Shown: positions 1 to 8,907 of the stretch, in pieces
How positions within the stretch are numbered: position 1 is the first letter of the stretch
Layout: every line of letters begins with the position of its first letter
Assembly: GCA_022822665.1 (NCBI GenBank)
Contig: JAJEAR010000036.1
Location: forward strand, 1-64,000
Reading direction: 5' to 3'
Length of the DNA: 64,000 nucleotides
From: Alphaproteobacteria bacterium
GTDB taxonomy: Bacteria; Pseudomonadota; Alphaproteobacteria; Thalassobaculales; Thalassobaculaceae
Position numbers and translations under genes: made by a program
The notes under the pieces: model-generated
Told to the model about the DNA's origin: nothing
Databases searched by the model: none
The model's input: only the letters and a program-made list of their open reading frames with translations

Positions 1-241
1 TGTTGAGCATCTCGTCGTGGCGGTTGGAAGCGGTCGGCGCGGCCTGGAAAAGCTCGTACTTGATGCTCTTTGCATCGAGCGCTTCGCGGAAACCAATCTC
101 CAGTTGTCCGAACAGGTCGGTGATGTCGTGCTGGTGCGACACGAACCCGATGCGCAGCGGCTTGTCCTCGGCCAGCGCGGTCGTCGCGGCGGTGGTCACG
201 ATTGCGGCCGCAACAAGCAACCTTCGCAAGAGCTGTTTCAT
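1..241 (-). CDS. Sugar ABC transporter substrate-binding protein (5' part, runs off the window)
   Basis: Only the first 80 or so residues are present; the gene continues beyond base 1. The start ATG is at 241-239. The product begins with KQLLRR, then a hydrophobic stretch ending TTALAEDKP, a typical Sec signal peptide. The mature start reads LRIGFVSHQHDITDLFGQL, which fits the first beta strand of periplasmic binding proteins of the ribose/galactose type (Peripla_BP_4). It lies downstream of an ATPase and an RbsC-like permease on the same strand, so it is the likely binding component of that importer. A 186-base leader separates it from the permease. The ligand cannot be told from the fragment. 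Confidence 0.8.
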   Translation of the reverse strand, partial: MKQLLRRLLVAAAIVTTAATTALAEDKPLRIGFVSHQHDITDLFGQLEIGFREALDAKSIKYELFQAAPTASNRHDEMLN

Positions 242-427
242 GATGTTGTCTCTCCGTTTCACGTTTCTGTTTCTCCGTACTTCCATCGACTGCGCCAGCC
301 AGGTCCGTTGTTGCGCTGCTGCCGCAGCGGCGGCGCCATCGCGGCCGGGCAGTCTTCGCGAAGGTTATCTCATGGAATGTCCTCCCATTTTCACGTTCCT
401 GGTCATTCGTACGTTGATCGAGAGCGG

Positions 428-1426
428 CTAGCCGGGCCCGCTCCTTCGTTGCTGCAACTGCAGCGCCACTGCGGCGATGATCAGAAGCCCGAGGATGATG
501 CGCTGCACGAAGAATCCCGCACCCGTCTGGATCAGGCCGTTCTCGAGCATGCCGATGAGATAGACGCCGAGCAGCGTTCCAATCATCGTCGACCGCCCGC
601 CGAAGAGGTAGGTTCCGCCCAGCACGACGGCGGCAATCACGTGCAGCTCGACGCCCTCGCCCATCGCCGCGGAAGCAGAGTCGAGGCGGCCCATGAGCAC
701 GAGCGCCGCAACCCCGGCAAGCGCCCCCTGAATGACATAGGTCGACGCGGTGATGGCCTTGACATTGATGCGCGTCGCCTCGGCGGCACTCGGATTCGAC
801 CCGATCGCCGTGATGTAGCGACCATAGAGGGTGCGGTTCAGGACGAACCACCCCAGCACCGCGATCGCGAGAGCCACGATGACGGAGATCGGCAGGCCGA
901 GAACGGTCGCCCGTCCCACCGCCACGACCACGTCCGGCAATCCGGTGACGAGGTTGACCCCCATGTAGTACTGGGTGAAGCCGCGATAGGCGACGAACGT
1001 ACCGAGCGTGGCGAGCAGCGGCGGCACGCCCAGCACCGTGATGTTGAAGCCGTTGAACGCGCCGAGCACGGCACCGACGAGAATCGCGGCCGGAATGGCG
1101 TAAATCGGATCCATCCAGCCCAGCTCGAGCCCCGAACCGACGATCGCTCCGACGACACCGATCATGGAGCCGGTCGAAATGTCGATTCCGCCCGTGGTCA
1201 TGGCAAAGGTCTGGCCGACGCCGAGGATCAGGAAGACCGCCGCGGCGCGCATGATCGTGATCTGGTTGTTGACCGTGTTGAACGTGTCGCCGGTAATGGC
1301 GGTGAACACCGCGTAGAGGATCACGATCGCGACAGCAACGTTGAAGAACGGCAGGGCAAGCGCCTGCTCGAAGGCATCGCCCGCACCGTGGACCCGTTTC
1401 CGGGCAGGACCGACCGGAGCGGTCAT
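428..1426 (-). CDS. ABC transporter permease, RbsC/BPD_transp_2 family
   Basis: A 332-residue inner-membrane permease, normal length for the ribose/xylose type. Hydrophobic helices cover most of the protein from about residue 27. The family hallmark TTGGIDISTGSMIG lies at residues 77-90. It would form the membrane pore of a carbohydrate importer together with the ATPase encoded just upstream, and its start overlaps that gene's stop (ATGA), which indicates translational coupling. Substrate is unknown: this family imports ribose, xylose, autoinducer-2 and other sugars. Confidence 0.9.
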   Translation of the reverse strand: MTAPVGPARKRVHGAGDAFEQALALPFFNVAVAIVILYAVFTAITGDTFNTVNNQITIMRAAAVFLILGVGQTFAMTTGGIDISTGSMIGVVGAIVGSGLELGWMDPIYAIPAAILVGAVLGAFNGFNITVLGVPPLLATLGTFVAYRGFTQYYMGVNLVTGLPDVVVAVGRATVLGLPISVIVALAIAVLGWFVLNRTLYGRYITAIGSNPSAAEATRINVKAITASTYVIQGALAGVAALVLMGRLDSASAAMGEGVELHVIAAVVLGGTYLFGGRSTMIGTLLGVYLIGMLENGLIQTGAGFFVQRIILGLLIIAAVALQLQQRRSGPG

Positions 1427-2193
1427 GCTGCCGCATCCTCGATATCGCCGACGATCAGGCGCACGATGTCGGTCTTCGTGACCTCGCCGGTGCGTACCAC
1501 GGCCTGAACGCGACCCTGGCGCATGACGGCGATGCGATCGGAGACCTGGAAGACATGCTCCAGGTCATGGGACACGATGATCATCGTCTGACCATCGTCG
1601 CGCAGGCTCTTGATGAGCGCCAGGACCTTGCGCACTTCCTCCACACCCAGCGCCGCGGTGGGCTCGTCGAGAATGAGAAGCTCCCGGCGTCCCCGGTGGA
1701 TGGTCCGCCCGATGGCCACCGCTTGGCGCTGGCCACCGGAGAGATTCGCCACGGGCCGCTTCGGATCGGGAATGTCGATGCGCAACCGATCCAGCGTGGC
1801 AGCGGTCTCGGCGTCCATCCGGCGCGTGTCGGGGACCGAGAACCACCCGAGCTTCAGCCGCAGGGGCTCGTCGCCGAGAAACACGTTCGCCGCCACGTCG
1901 AGCGTGTTGGCGAGGGCCAGGTCCTGATAGAGGACCTCGACGCCGAGCGCGCCGGCGTCCTTCGCCGAGCGGATCGCCACGTTGCGTCCACGCAACCGGA
2001 TCGTGCCGGTGTCGGCCGGTTGCACGCCGGCGATGGCCTTCACCAGCGTGGACTTGCCCGCCCCGTTGTCGCCGACGAGGGCGACCGTCTCGCCCTCGGC
2101 GATCGACAGTGAGACCCCTTGCAACGCCCGAACACCGCCGAAGCGTTTCTCGATGTTCTCCACTTCCAGGAGTGGTGGTCCCGCTTCCACCAT
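1423..2193 (-). CDS. ABC transporter ATP-binding protein, single-domain sugar type
   Basis: A 256-residue ATPase. Visible motifs are Walker A GDNGAGKST (41-49), Q-loop Gln90, signature LSGGQ (151-155), Walker B ELLILDEP (171-178) and switch His209 in VSHD. One nucleotide-binding domain rather than two puts it with the FrcA-type sugar importers, unlike RbsA, which carries two. The ATG at 2193 was chosen because a GGGAG lies about ten bases upstream and the ABC domain begins a few residues later. It is the first gene of a minus-strand operon with permease and binding protein, and is divergent from the hydrolase gene at 2446. Confidence 0.88.
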   Translation of the reverse strand: MVEAGPPLLEVENIEKRFGGVRALQGVSLSIAEGETVALVGDNGAGKSTLVKAIAGVQPADTGTIRLRGRNVAIRSAKDAGALGVEVLYQDLALANTLDVAANVFLGDEPLRLKLGWFSVPDTRRMDAETAATLDRLRIDIPDPKRPVANLSGGQRQAVAIGRTIHRGRRELLILDEPTAALGVEEVRKVLALIKSLRDDGQTMIIVSHDLEHVFQVSDRIAVMRQGRVQAVVRTGEVTKTDIVRLIVGDIEDAAA

Positions 2194-2445
2194 GCCGTGT
2201 GACTCCCGTTCTCGCGGCGTCCGGACTGCTGTCCGACAACCCGAGCGGCTCCGCACACCGCATCGTTTCGGGTCAGGAAAGCATGATGCACAATCGGTTT
2301 GCATTCGACAACGTAGCCCGTGAGCCGGGCCCGTTCGTCCTTCGACCTGAACCGCCAGTGCTTTAAGGTCGATACCGGACCGGTCAGGGGGGATCGACCG
2401 CGATACGTGTTCGCGGAACGCCGGCACCGCAGCAAGGAGACGACC

Positions 2446-3195
2446 ATGCCGTTTTATGAAAAGGGCGACGTGCGCATCCGTTACGAGGAGACGGGGAGCG
2501 GTTTTCCGCTTCTGGTCACTCCGGGCGGCGGCCTCAACTCCCGTGTGGACAACTGGCCGAGTGCGGTCTTCAACGCCATGGACGCCTTCAAGGACGACTT
2601 CCGGTGCATCACGATGGATCAGCGCAACGCCAATGGCGGCAAGAGCACGGGTCCGATCGCCGTCGACGATCCGTGGGGCGCCTTCGCCGACGACCAGCTC
2701 GGCCTGATGGATCACCTGGGCATCCGCGAATTCGCCTACATGGGTTACTGTATCGGCGGTTGCTTCGCCGGAACGCTTCTTGACCGGGCCCCCGGGCGCG
2801 TTGTCGCCGCGGTGTTCTGTCAATCGGTGGGGCACTTTCCGGAAGACCCCGATGTCATGTACCGGTCCGGCCGGGACGGGTGGGCTCCAGGACTGCTCGC
2901 GGAACGGCCCGAACTCGGGCAGGACGCCGTCGATGCGTATCTGCACAACCTGTACCGGTCGAACCCCGACTTTCTCTACAGCGTGTCGCGCGACGTGATC
3001 CGCACCTGCCAGACACCGATTCTCGTGCTGCCAGACGATATTCCCGCACACCCGTACCAGACCTCGGTCGACGTTGCCTCGCTGGCGCCCAACGCCGAGA
3101 TCACGGTGTTCCCGTGGACGTCTCCGCCCGAACTGAAGGAGCGTACGATCAACCGTGTGCGCAGGTTCCTGCACACCCACGGTGTGGCACCGTAG
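2446..3195 (+). CDS. Alpha/beta-fold hydrolase with Cys nucleophile
   Basis: A 249-residue cytoplasmic alpha/beta hydrolase. The start ATG at 2446 follows AAGGAGA at good spacing. The oxyanion region TPGGGLNS is near residue 25 and the nucleophile elbow reads GYCIGGC, with Cys102 replacing the usual Ser, as in dienelactone hydrolases. Where the catalytic His normally sits near the C-terminus, the sequence is FPWTSPPE with no His. The protein may therefore be a poor hydrolase, a thioester-type enzyme or a binding protein. It is divergent from the sugar transporter and has no operon partner. Fold is confident, function is not. Confidence 0.75.
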   Translation: MPFYEKGDVRIRYEETGSGFPLLVTPGGGLNSRVDNWPSAVFNAMDAFKDDFRCITMDQRNANGGKSTGPIAVDDPWGAFADDQLGLMDHLGIREFAYMGYCIGGCFAGTLLDRAPGRVVAAVFCQSVGHFPEDPDVMYRSGRDGWAPGLLAERPELGQDAVDAYLHNLYRSNPDFLYSVSRDVIRTCQTPILVLPDDIPAHPYQTSVDVASLAPNAEITVFPWTSPPELKERTINRVRRFLHTHGVAP

Positions 3196-3354
3196 CGACG
3201 GGGCGTACCGGTCCCCGTGGCACACGCCTGAGATTCCCCCGGGTTCCGGTTAATGTTCGAGCCAGGCGGTGGATCCGGCGAGGGTCCTGCGGCCTATTGT
3301 GGCAACGGGCGCGACGCAACGGCTTCTTCAATGTCAAGTGCCGCCGCGGCACCC

Positions 3355-3530
3355 GCGTACCCGCCCTCCGGATCGCCGGGGCATCGCTTCGGCCACCAGG
3401 CCCGGCCGGTGGAGTGCAGGAGCGATCCCCTCGAACGGCAGCGGATCGAGGCCCCGGACCAGCTTCAGGTTCCAGGCCCCGTCTTCGGAGCCGTCGAAGA
3501 ACCCCGCCGGTGTCACACCAATCCCCACAA
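3355..3530 (-). pseudogene. Possible gene remnant, unrecognised
   Basis: Within the 508-base gap between the hydrolase and the transposase, the minus strand reads a stretch including GFFDGSEDGAWNLKL. Its third codon positions are almost all G or C and its amino-acid mix looks like a real protein. I do not recognise the family. No convincing start is present. It may be the tail of a decayed gene left when the IS element arrived. The rest of the gap (about 3540-3700) is comparatively AT-rich with no gene seen. Confidence 0.25.
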
Positions 3531-3703
3531 GTAGAGACTCATGAACAAACACTGCACAAAATGTTGTGACTGACCACACTATATTGTGAGCAGCCGGTGC
3601 TGCAGTCCTGTACCTTGTGGGGGTCTCAAGCTCACAGGGAGGGCAGCATTCCGAGAGGCCTCGTGATCACGAACTCCGACTGCAGGGTTGATGAAATCAG
3701 GGC

Positions 3704-4756
3704 ATGGCAGACACATGCAAGGATGCAAAGCAATCCCGACGCCTGCGGGCTGTTGCGCAGGTGAAGGAGGGGACGCTGAGCCGGACTGACCTTGCCGGGC
3801 GAGCTCGGGCTGACCTCCAGACGCTGTGCAATTGGGTCCACCGGTACAGTGTGGAAGGGCCGGGTGGTTTGAAGGATCGTCCCCGCAGCGTACGTCCGAC
3901 GAAACTGGATGAGGACAAGAAAGCCGAGGTCCAGAGCTGGCTTGTAGAAGATCCGGAACCGGGTGGACCGCCCTGGACCCCGGGACGGATCAAGACCAGG
4001 ATTGAACAGGGCTTTCAGATCGTGCTGTCGCCGGAGAGCGTTCGCCGCCTGGTCCGGTCCCTGGACTTCCGCAAGCTGTCGCCGCGGCCATTTCATCCCA
4101 AGGCCGATCCACAGAAACAGGGAGCATTTCGCAAGACCTTCACTGCACTGGCGATGTCTGCCGTGCCGGAGGGCACGGGCCCGGCCTGTGTCGATGTCTG
4201 GTTCCAGTACGAGGCACGCATCGGGCAAAAGGGGGATGTTGACCCGTGTCTGGGCATGCCGTGGCAGCCGACCCCGGGTGCCAAGGGATTACCGATACGG
4301 CTTTTGCTATCTGTTCAGTGTGATCTGTCCGGCATCCGGTATGGCGACCGGGCATGTCTGCAACCGCGCGAATACCGACGAGATGAACCGGCACCTGCTG
4401 GACATCAGTGCCTCGGTGCCCGACGGTCGCCATGCGCTGGTCGTTGCAGCGCGTCAATCAACCTGAGACTCTCACCCAGATTGACGCGCTACAGGTCGTG
4501 CTTGACGGTGCCGGTTGGCACAAGTCCAGGGCCCTGGAATGGCCGCACGACGTCTCGTTGCTTCACCTGCCGCCGTACAGCCCGGAACTCAACCCGGCAG
4601 AAACCGTGTTCCAGATCCTGAAGGCTCGATACTTTGCCAACCAGGTCTTTGCCACCGCCAATGTGGTGAAGGAGCGGGTCAGCGCTGTCTGGTCAGACTT
4701 CACGGAAGTGCCCGATCGGATCAGATCGCTCGGCACGCGTGCATGGGCGCACCTGA
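3704..4756 (+). pseudogene. IS630-family transposase, inactivated by several lesions
   Basis: The product splits over three reading frames. Frame one (from 3704) covers the N-terminal HTH and linker up to VWFQYEARIGQKG. A one-base insertion in the G run at 4231-4235 moves the reading to another frame (VWACRGSRPRV to DGRHALVV). A 55-bp insertion at 4439-4499 then moves it to a third, which resumes exactly at LDGAGWHKS and continues through PPYSPELNPAE to RAWAHL. In IS630 enzymes the first catalytic Asp belongs to a DEAR motif; here it is Tyr (YEAR), so the DDE triad is also broken. The second Asp and the third acidic residue remain. No clean terminal repeats of the parent IS were found. Confidence 0.88.
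4439..4499. mobile_element. 49-bp inverted-repeat element with 6-bp flanking direct repeats
   Basis: Element 4445-4493 begins TGCAGCGCGTCAATC and ends GATTGACGCGCTACA; the ends are inverted repeats matching at 14 of 15 positions around a 19-base centre. It is flanked on both sides by GGTCGT (4439-4444 and 4494-4499). Removing one GGTCGT plus the 49 bp (55 bases) restores the transposase reading HALVV-LDGAGWHKS exactly, so this is an insertion with target duplication seen directly in the sequence. It is too short to code for anything and must have been mobilised in trans, like a very small MITE. The family is unknown. Confidence 0.75.
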
Positions 4757-4843
4757 CATCCAGATGCGATCACGTAAATGCCAGTCCAAACAGAGAACGC
4801 ACATGCGAGATTACTTCCGAGCATTGGTATTACAGGAGACATA

Positions 4844-4933
4844 TGGCGGATGGGGTGGGATTCGAACCCACGAGACGCGCAAACGCCTGCTGGTTTTCAA
4901 GACCAGTGCCTTCAACCACTCGGCCACCCATCC
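4844..4933 (-). tRNA. tRNA-Ser, anticodon TGA
   Basis: A 90-nt minus-strand tRNA including an encoded CCA (4844-4846). The acceptor stem pairs GGATGGG with CCCATCC. The D-arm begins TGGCCGAGTGG. The anticodon stem-loop CTGGT-CTTGAAA-ACCAG gives anticodon TGA for UCA serine codons. A long variable arm of the serine type follows, then the T-arm GTGGGTTCGAATCCCAC. Its 3' end faces the dead IS630 element less than 90 bases away, a typical position for mobile DNA. Confidence 0.95.
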
Positions 4934-5119
4934 GGAACGCCTGCTTCCATTAGGCAATCGAAGGAAGCGGTTCAAGGGACTCGTCGGAACCTGGCCTCCG
5001 TCAGGGTGGGGTATGCGCCTGTACGACCGCTGCGAACGCCGACAGGGCGTCCACAACATCTTGCCGGAAAACCCCCGCGTGCTTACAGTATGTTGTGACA
5101 CTCGACGGGGTCAGGTCAT

Positions 5120-6088
5120 ATGCTCAGAAAACTCCTCCTGGGGACGCTGATGGCCGGAGGACTGGGAATGTACGCTGCCGAGGCGAGCCAGCCGTTTCCC
5201 GAATGGCTCGACGGGGTCCGGTCCGAAGCCCTCGAACGCGGCATACGTACCGAGACCCTCGACGCGGCACTTGCCGACCTGGAACCGTTGGCCCGTGTCA
5301 TCGAGCTCGACCGCAACCAGCCGGAATTCAAACTCACCTTCCGGCAGTATCTCGACCGCGTGGTCAGTGACCGCCGGGCGCGGAAGGGAAGGGAGCTTCT
5401 CGAGCGCCATGCCCCACTGCTCGGGAAGGTTTCCGAGACCTACGGCGTGCCGCCACGCCTCATCGTCGCGCTGTGGGGCATCGAGACCGATTTCGGCCGC
5501 ATCACCGGCGGGTTTCCCGTGATCGCAGCGCTCGCGACACTCGCCCACGACGGGCGGCGCAGCACGTTCTTTCGCAGGGAACTGATGCTGGCGCTGGAGA
5601 TCATCGACCAGGGGCACATCGCCGCCGGCGACATGATAGGTTCCTGGGCCGGCGCCATGGGCCAGAACCAGTTCATGCCGTCGAGTTTCCACGCCTACGC
5701 GGTCGACCATGACGGCGATGGCGAGAAGAACATCTGGGGTTCGCTCCCCGACATCTTCGCGTCCACGGCCAACTACCTGTCACGCGCCGGCTGGTCCGAT
5801 GACACGACATGGGGGCGGCCGGTCCGGCTTCCGCCCGGATTTTCCGACGAGCACATCGGCCGCTCGGTGGTCAAGGGACTGGCCGACTGGCAACGCCTCG
5901 GGGTTCGAAAGGCGGACGGCACGGACCTCCCGGGCCGCAACCTTCCGGCCTCGATCATAACCCCGCAGTCGGGCAGCCTGGATCCGGCCTTCGTGGTCTA
6001 CGAAAACTTCGAGGTGATCCTGAAATGGAACCGGTCGGAGTACTTCGCCATCGCCGTCGGAACCCTTGCCGACCGCCTCGGCAGGTAG
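5120..6088 (+). CDS. Lytic murein transglycosylase, MltB/SLT_2 family
   Basis: A 322-residue periplasmic enzyme that cleaves the glycan chain of peptidoglycan to leave 1,6-anhydro-MurNAc ends. A signal sequence (residues 1-23) ends around AEASQP and has no lipobox Cys, so a soluble or loosely attached form is expected. The SLT_2 domain fills the rest, with catalytic Glu122 in GIETDFG and the family motif GAMGQNQFMPSSF. It is followed 20 bases later by rlpA and then a D,D-carboxypeptidase gene, a peptidoglycan-remodelling group. Confidence 0.9.
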   Translation: MLRKLLLGTLMAGGLGMYAAEASQPFPEWLDGVRSEALERGIRTETLDAALADLEPLARVIELDRNQPEFKLTFRQYLDRVVSDRRARKGRELLERHAPLLGKVSETYGVPPRLIVALWGIETDFGRITGGFPVIAALATLAHDGRRSTFFRRELMLALEIIDQGHIAAGDMIGSWAGAMGQNQFMPSSFHAYAVDHDGDGEKNIWGSLPDIFASTANYLSRAGWSDDTTWGRPVRLPPGFSDEHIGRSVVKGLADWQRLGVRKADGTDLPGRNLPASIITPQSGSLDPAFVVYENFEVILKWNRSEYFAIAVGTLADRLGR

Positions 6089-6108
6089 TTCGGGCACACG
6101 GACGCACG

Positions 6109-7071
6109 ATGCGACCAGCCTCGGTCCTCGGACTGGCCCTGTTGCCGGCGCTTGCCCTGGTCCAGTCGGCATGCCTGCTCGACCTGGACGTCGCACGGCC
6201 GGAACCCCCACCATCGCCGCCAGCAGCGGTCGCAGCCACCACGTCCTGGGTTGTCGGCGAGCCCTACCGGATCGGGGGGATCTGGTACTACCCGACGGTA
6301 CCCGACAGCTACAACCGCACCGGAATCGCCAGCCGACTGGACGTCAGCGAAGGCTTGACCGCAAACGGTGAGCCCCGCAATGCGAACAGCCTCGCCGCCG
6401 CGCATCGCATCCTGCCGCTGCCAAGCGTGGTCCGGGTCGAGAACCTGGACAACGGCCGGGCTGTCATCGTCCGGGTCAATGACCGGGGTCCGGTCCACCC
6501 GGGACGTCTGATCGCGCTCACTCCGCGCGCCGCATCCGATCTCGGCATGGCCGGGGAGGGGAGTACGGCCCGGGTGAGGGTCCGCCTGCTGCGTGACGAA
6601 AGCCGTCATGCCGGACTGGCGGCCCGGTCCGGGCGGATCACCTCCCTGCGGGACACCCGCCCGGCCGCACCGACACCGCAGGCCGTCCCCATCGGCGCCG
6701 TGACGGTCACGCGGGGAACCGGGGCGCCTGCCGGGCCGGGCCGGGCAAGGGTCAGGAGCGCGGTGGAACTGGCCGGACGCAGCAGCGGCGTCAACCTTGT
6801 CGACCGCCCGATGGCCGAGACCCGGCTTTACGTGCTCGCGAGCATGTCGCCCAATCGTGGGCAGGCCGATACGATCGCGGACACGCTGCGCGACATCGAT
6901 CGCGTCCAGCTCACCCGCTCCACGCTCGAGGAATCAGTGAGCTTCGAGGTATGCATCGGTCCCTTGCACAGTGTCGAACGGTCCGACAGTGTGCTTGCGG
7001 AAGTCATCGCCCGTGGCTATCGACGCGCCCGGAGCGTGGTTCGCGCCACCGACGGATGCGAACGGTCATGA
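6109..7071 (+). CDS. rlpA: RlpA-like septal lipoprotein with SPOR domain
   Basis: A 320-residue lipoprotein: signal peptide with lipobox LVQSAC and lipidated Cys22, a double-psi beta-barrel at about 50-165 (motifs LTANGEP, AAHRILPLPS, VRVNDRGPVHPGR) and a C-terminal SPOR domain at about 235-320. RlpA proteins act on denuded glycan strands at division sites, which SPOR domains bind. The ATG at 6109 was chosen because it starts the signal peptide directly after the transglycosylase gene. Its stop overlaps the next start (ATGA at 7068), so it is coupled to the carboxypeptidase gene. Confidence 0.88.
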   Translation: MRPASVLGLALLPALALVQSACLLDLDVARPEPPPSPPAAVAATTSWVVGEPYRIGGIWYYPTVPDSYNRTGIASRLDVSEGLTANGEPRNANSLAAAHRILPLPSVVRVENLDNGRAVIVRVNDRGPVHPGRLIALTPRAASDLGMAGEGSTARVRVRLLRDESRHAGLAARSGRITSLRDTRPAAPTPQAVPIGAVTVTRGTGAPAGPGRARVRSAVELAGRSSGVNLVDRPMAETRLYVLASMSPNRGQADTIADTLRDIDRVQLTRSTLEESVSFEVCIGPLHSVERSDSVLAEVIARGYRRARSVVRATDGCERS

Positions 7072-8243
7072 GACACCATCCGTGGAGGCTGGAAGTGACA
7101 GTCACCAGAGTCCTGCGACACTGCGCGTTCCCCGCGCTGATCCTCGCCGCAGCGCTCCTGCGTACCGACGCCAACGCCTTCGAGACTTCGGCCCGCGAGG
7201 CGATCCTGGTGGATTTCGAGACCGGGAGCGTCCTGCTCGAAAAGAACGCCGATGACCCGATGCCGCCAGCCTCGATGAGCAAGATCATGACGGTCTACCT
7301 CGCTTTCGAGCAACTCAAGGAAGGCCGGCTGCGGATGGAGGACGTGATCACGATCAGCAGGAAGGCCCGGCGCATGGGCGGGTCGCGCATGTTCGTGGAA
7401 GTGAACTCCCAGGTCTCGGTCGCGGACATCCTGCGCGGCATCATCGTCCAGAGTGGCAACGATTCCGCCGTTGCGCTCGCCGAGGCGCTTGCCGGGAGCG
7501 AGCCCGCATTCGCCGCCCGCATGGACGAGAAGGCCCGCGAACTCGGCATGTCGTCGAGCACATTCCGGAACGCGACCGGCTGGCCCGATCCGGAACACCG
7601 GACCACCGCACGGGATCTCGCGCGCCTCGCCGCACGCACGGTCCGTGACTTTCCCGAACTGTACAAGCTCTATGCGGAAACGTCGTTTACCTACAACGAG
7701 ATCACGCAGCGCAACCGCAACCCGTTGCTCGGACGAACGAGGGGAGCGGACGGACTGAAGACCGGGTACACCAGGGCCGCGGGCTACGGGCTGACCGCGT
7801 CGGCTGAACGGGACGGACGGCGGCTTGTCCTGGTGATCAACGGTGTCTCGAGCAGCGCCAGGCGGGCCCGGGAAGCGGAAACCCTCCTTGAGTGGGGTTT
7901 TCGGGAGTTCGACAACTTCACCCTGCTTCGCGCAGGCCAGGCAGTCGAGGAGGGCGCTGTCTGGCTCGGGGTTGAACCGACGGTACCACTGGTGCTGGAA
8001 GAGGACCTGTTCCTGACCCTCAGTCATCGCAATCGTTCGCGACTCACCGTCACGGTCCACATGGCGGAGCCGGTACCGGCTCCGATCACTGCCGGCGACC
8101 ACATCGCAACCCTGCGGGTCGAGACGCCGGGAGCGGAGCCCGTTGAACGCCCGCTGGTGGCGGGGCACGATGTCGCGGCACTCGGCGTAGCGCGCCGCGT
8201 GGTCACCACACTCGGCTACCTGCTGTGGGGACACAGTGGCTGA
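7068..8243 (+). CDS. dacC: D-alanyl-D-alanine carboxypeptidase (PBP5/6 type)
   Basis: A 391-residue penicillin-binding protein that trims the terminal D-Ala from peptidoglycan stem peptides in the periplasm. The signal peptide ends near DANAFET. All three active-site motifs are seen: SMSK (Ser69/Lys72), SGN (129-131) and KTG (231-233). The C-terminal beta domain starts near 300. The start overlaps the rlpA stop; a GTG nine codons later is an alternative. Its end overlaps the tmk start by eight bases, linking cell-wall and replication genes in one transcript, an order common in alphaproteobacteria. Confidence 0.9.
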   Translation: MRHHPWRLEVTVTRVLRHCAFPALILAAALLRTDANAFETSAREAILVDFETGSVLLEKNADDPMPPASMSKIMTVYLAFEQLKEGRLRMEDVITISRKARRMGGSRMFVEVNSQVSVADILRGIIVQSGNDSAVALAEALAGSEPAFAARMDEKARELGMSSSTFRNATGWPDPEHRTTARDLARLAARTVRDFPELYKLYAETSFTYNEITQRNRNPLLGRTRGADGLKTGYTRAAGYGLTASAERDGRRLVLVINGVSSSARRAREAETLLEWGFREFDNFTLLRAGQAVEEGAVWLGVEPTVPLVLEEDLFLTLSHRNRSRLTVTVHMAEPVPAPITAGDHIATLRVETPGAEPVERPLVAGHDVAALGVARRVVTTLGYLLWGHSG

Positions 8244-8907
8244 CCGGACCAGATCCGGTCGCTTCATCACCTTCGAGGGGATCGACGGAGCCGGGAAGTC
8301 GACCCAGGGGCGCAGACTCGCCAGGTGGCTCGAGCAACACGGCGTCAGCGTGTGCCTGACCCGCGAACCGGGCGGTTCGCCGGGAGCCGAACAGATCCGC
8401 GGCCTGCTTGTCACCGGGCCGGCCGAGCGCTGGGATCCATGGTGCGAAGCACTGCTGCTGTATGCGGCCCGGCGGGATCACTGGATACGCTTGATCGAAC
8501 CCGCGCTTGCCCGCGGCCAGTGGGTGATCTGTGACCGGTTTGCCGATTCCACCTTTGTCTACCAGGGATCGGCCGGTGGCGTGTGCAAGGCCATGCTGCA
8601 GCGATTGCACGATCTCGCACTCGGTCCGGTTCGCCCCGACGTGACCGTACTGCTCGACCTGCCGGTTCACCGGGGTCTCGAGAGGGTCAGCGACCGTGCT
8701 GCCGGCGAGGATCGGTTCGAGAACCGGACCCGGGACTATCTGAACCGGCTTCGAAAGGGATTTCTTGACCGGGCCCGGGCCGAACCGGACCGCATAGCGG
8801 TGATCGACGCCTCGGCTACGCCCGGCGAGATCGCGCATGCCGTGGTGGCGGAGCTGCGCGACCGCCTGCCCGGAGATACCGCGTCATGGCCGAAGACAAC
8901 CCCGTAG
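8236..8907 (+). CDS. tmk: Thymidylate kinase
   Basis: A 223-residue enzyme phosphorylating dTMP to dTDP with ATP, essential for dTTP supply. It has P-loop GIDGAGKST (residues 15-23), the DRF motif in VICDRFADST (DRx) and the substrate-loop REPGGSPGAE. It starts with GTG inside the end of the carboxypeptidase gene and its own end overlaps holB by 22 bases. The tmk-holB pair is widely conserved. Confidence 0.93.
   Translation: MADRTRSGRFITFEGIDGAGKSTQGRRLARWLEQHGVSVCLTREPGGSPGAEQIRGLLVTGPAERWDPWCEALLLYAARRDHWIRLIEPALARGQWVICDRFADSTFVYQGSAGGVCKAMLQRLHDLALGPVRPDVTVLLDLPVHRGLERVSDRAAGEDRFENRTRDYLNRLRKGFLDRARAEPDRIAVIDASATPGEIAHAVVAELRDRLPGDTASWPKTTP

Noticed and set aside
3561..5099. Ten-base direct repeat ATGTTGTGAC at 3561-3570 and 5090-5099 flanking the IS remnant and tRNA
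   Set aside because: Too short to be an attachment site pair and does not touch the tRNA or the IS ends; chance is plausible.
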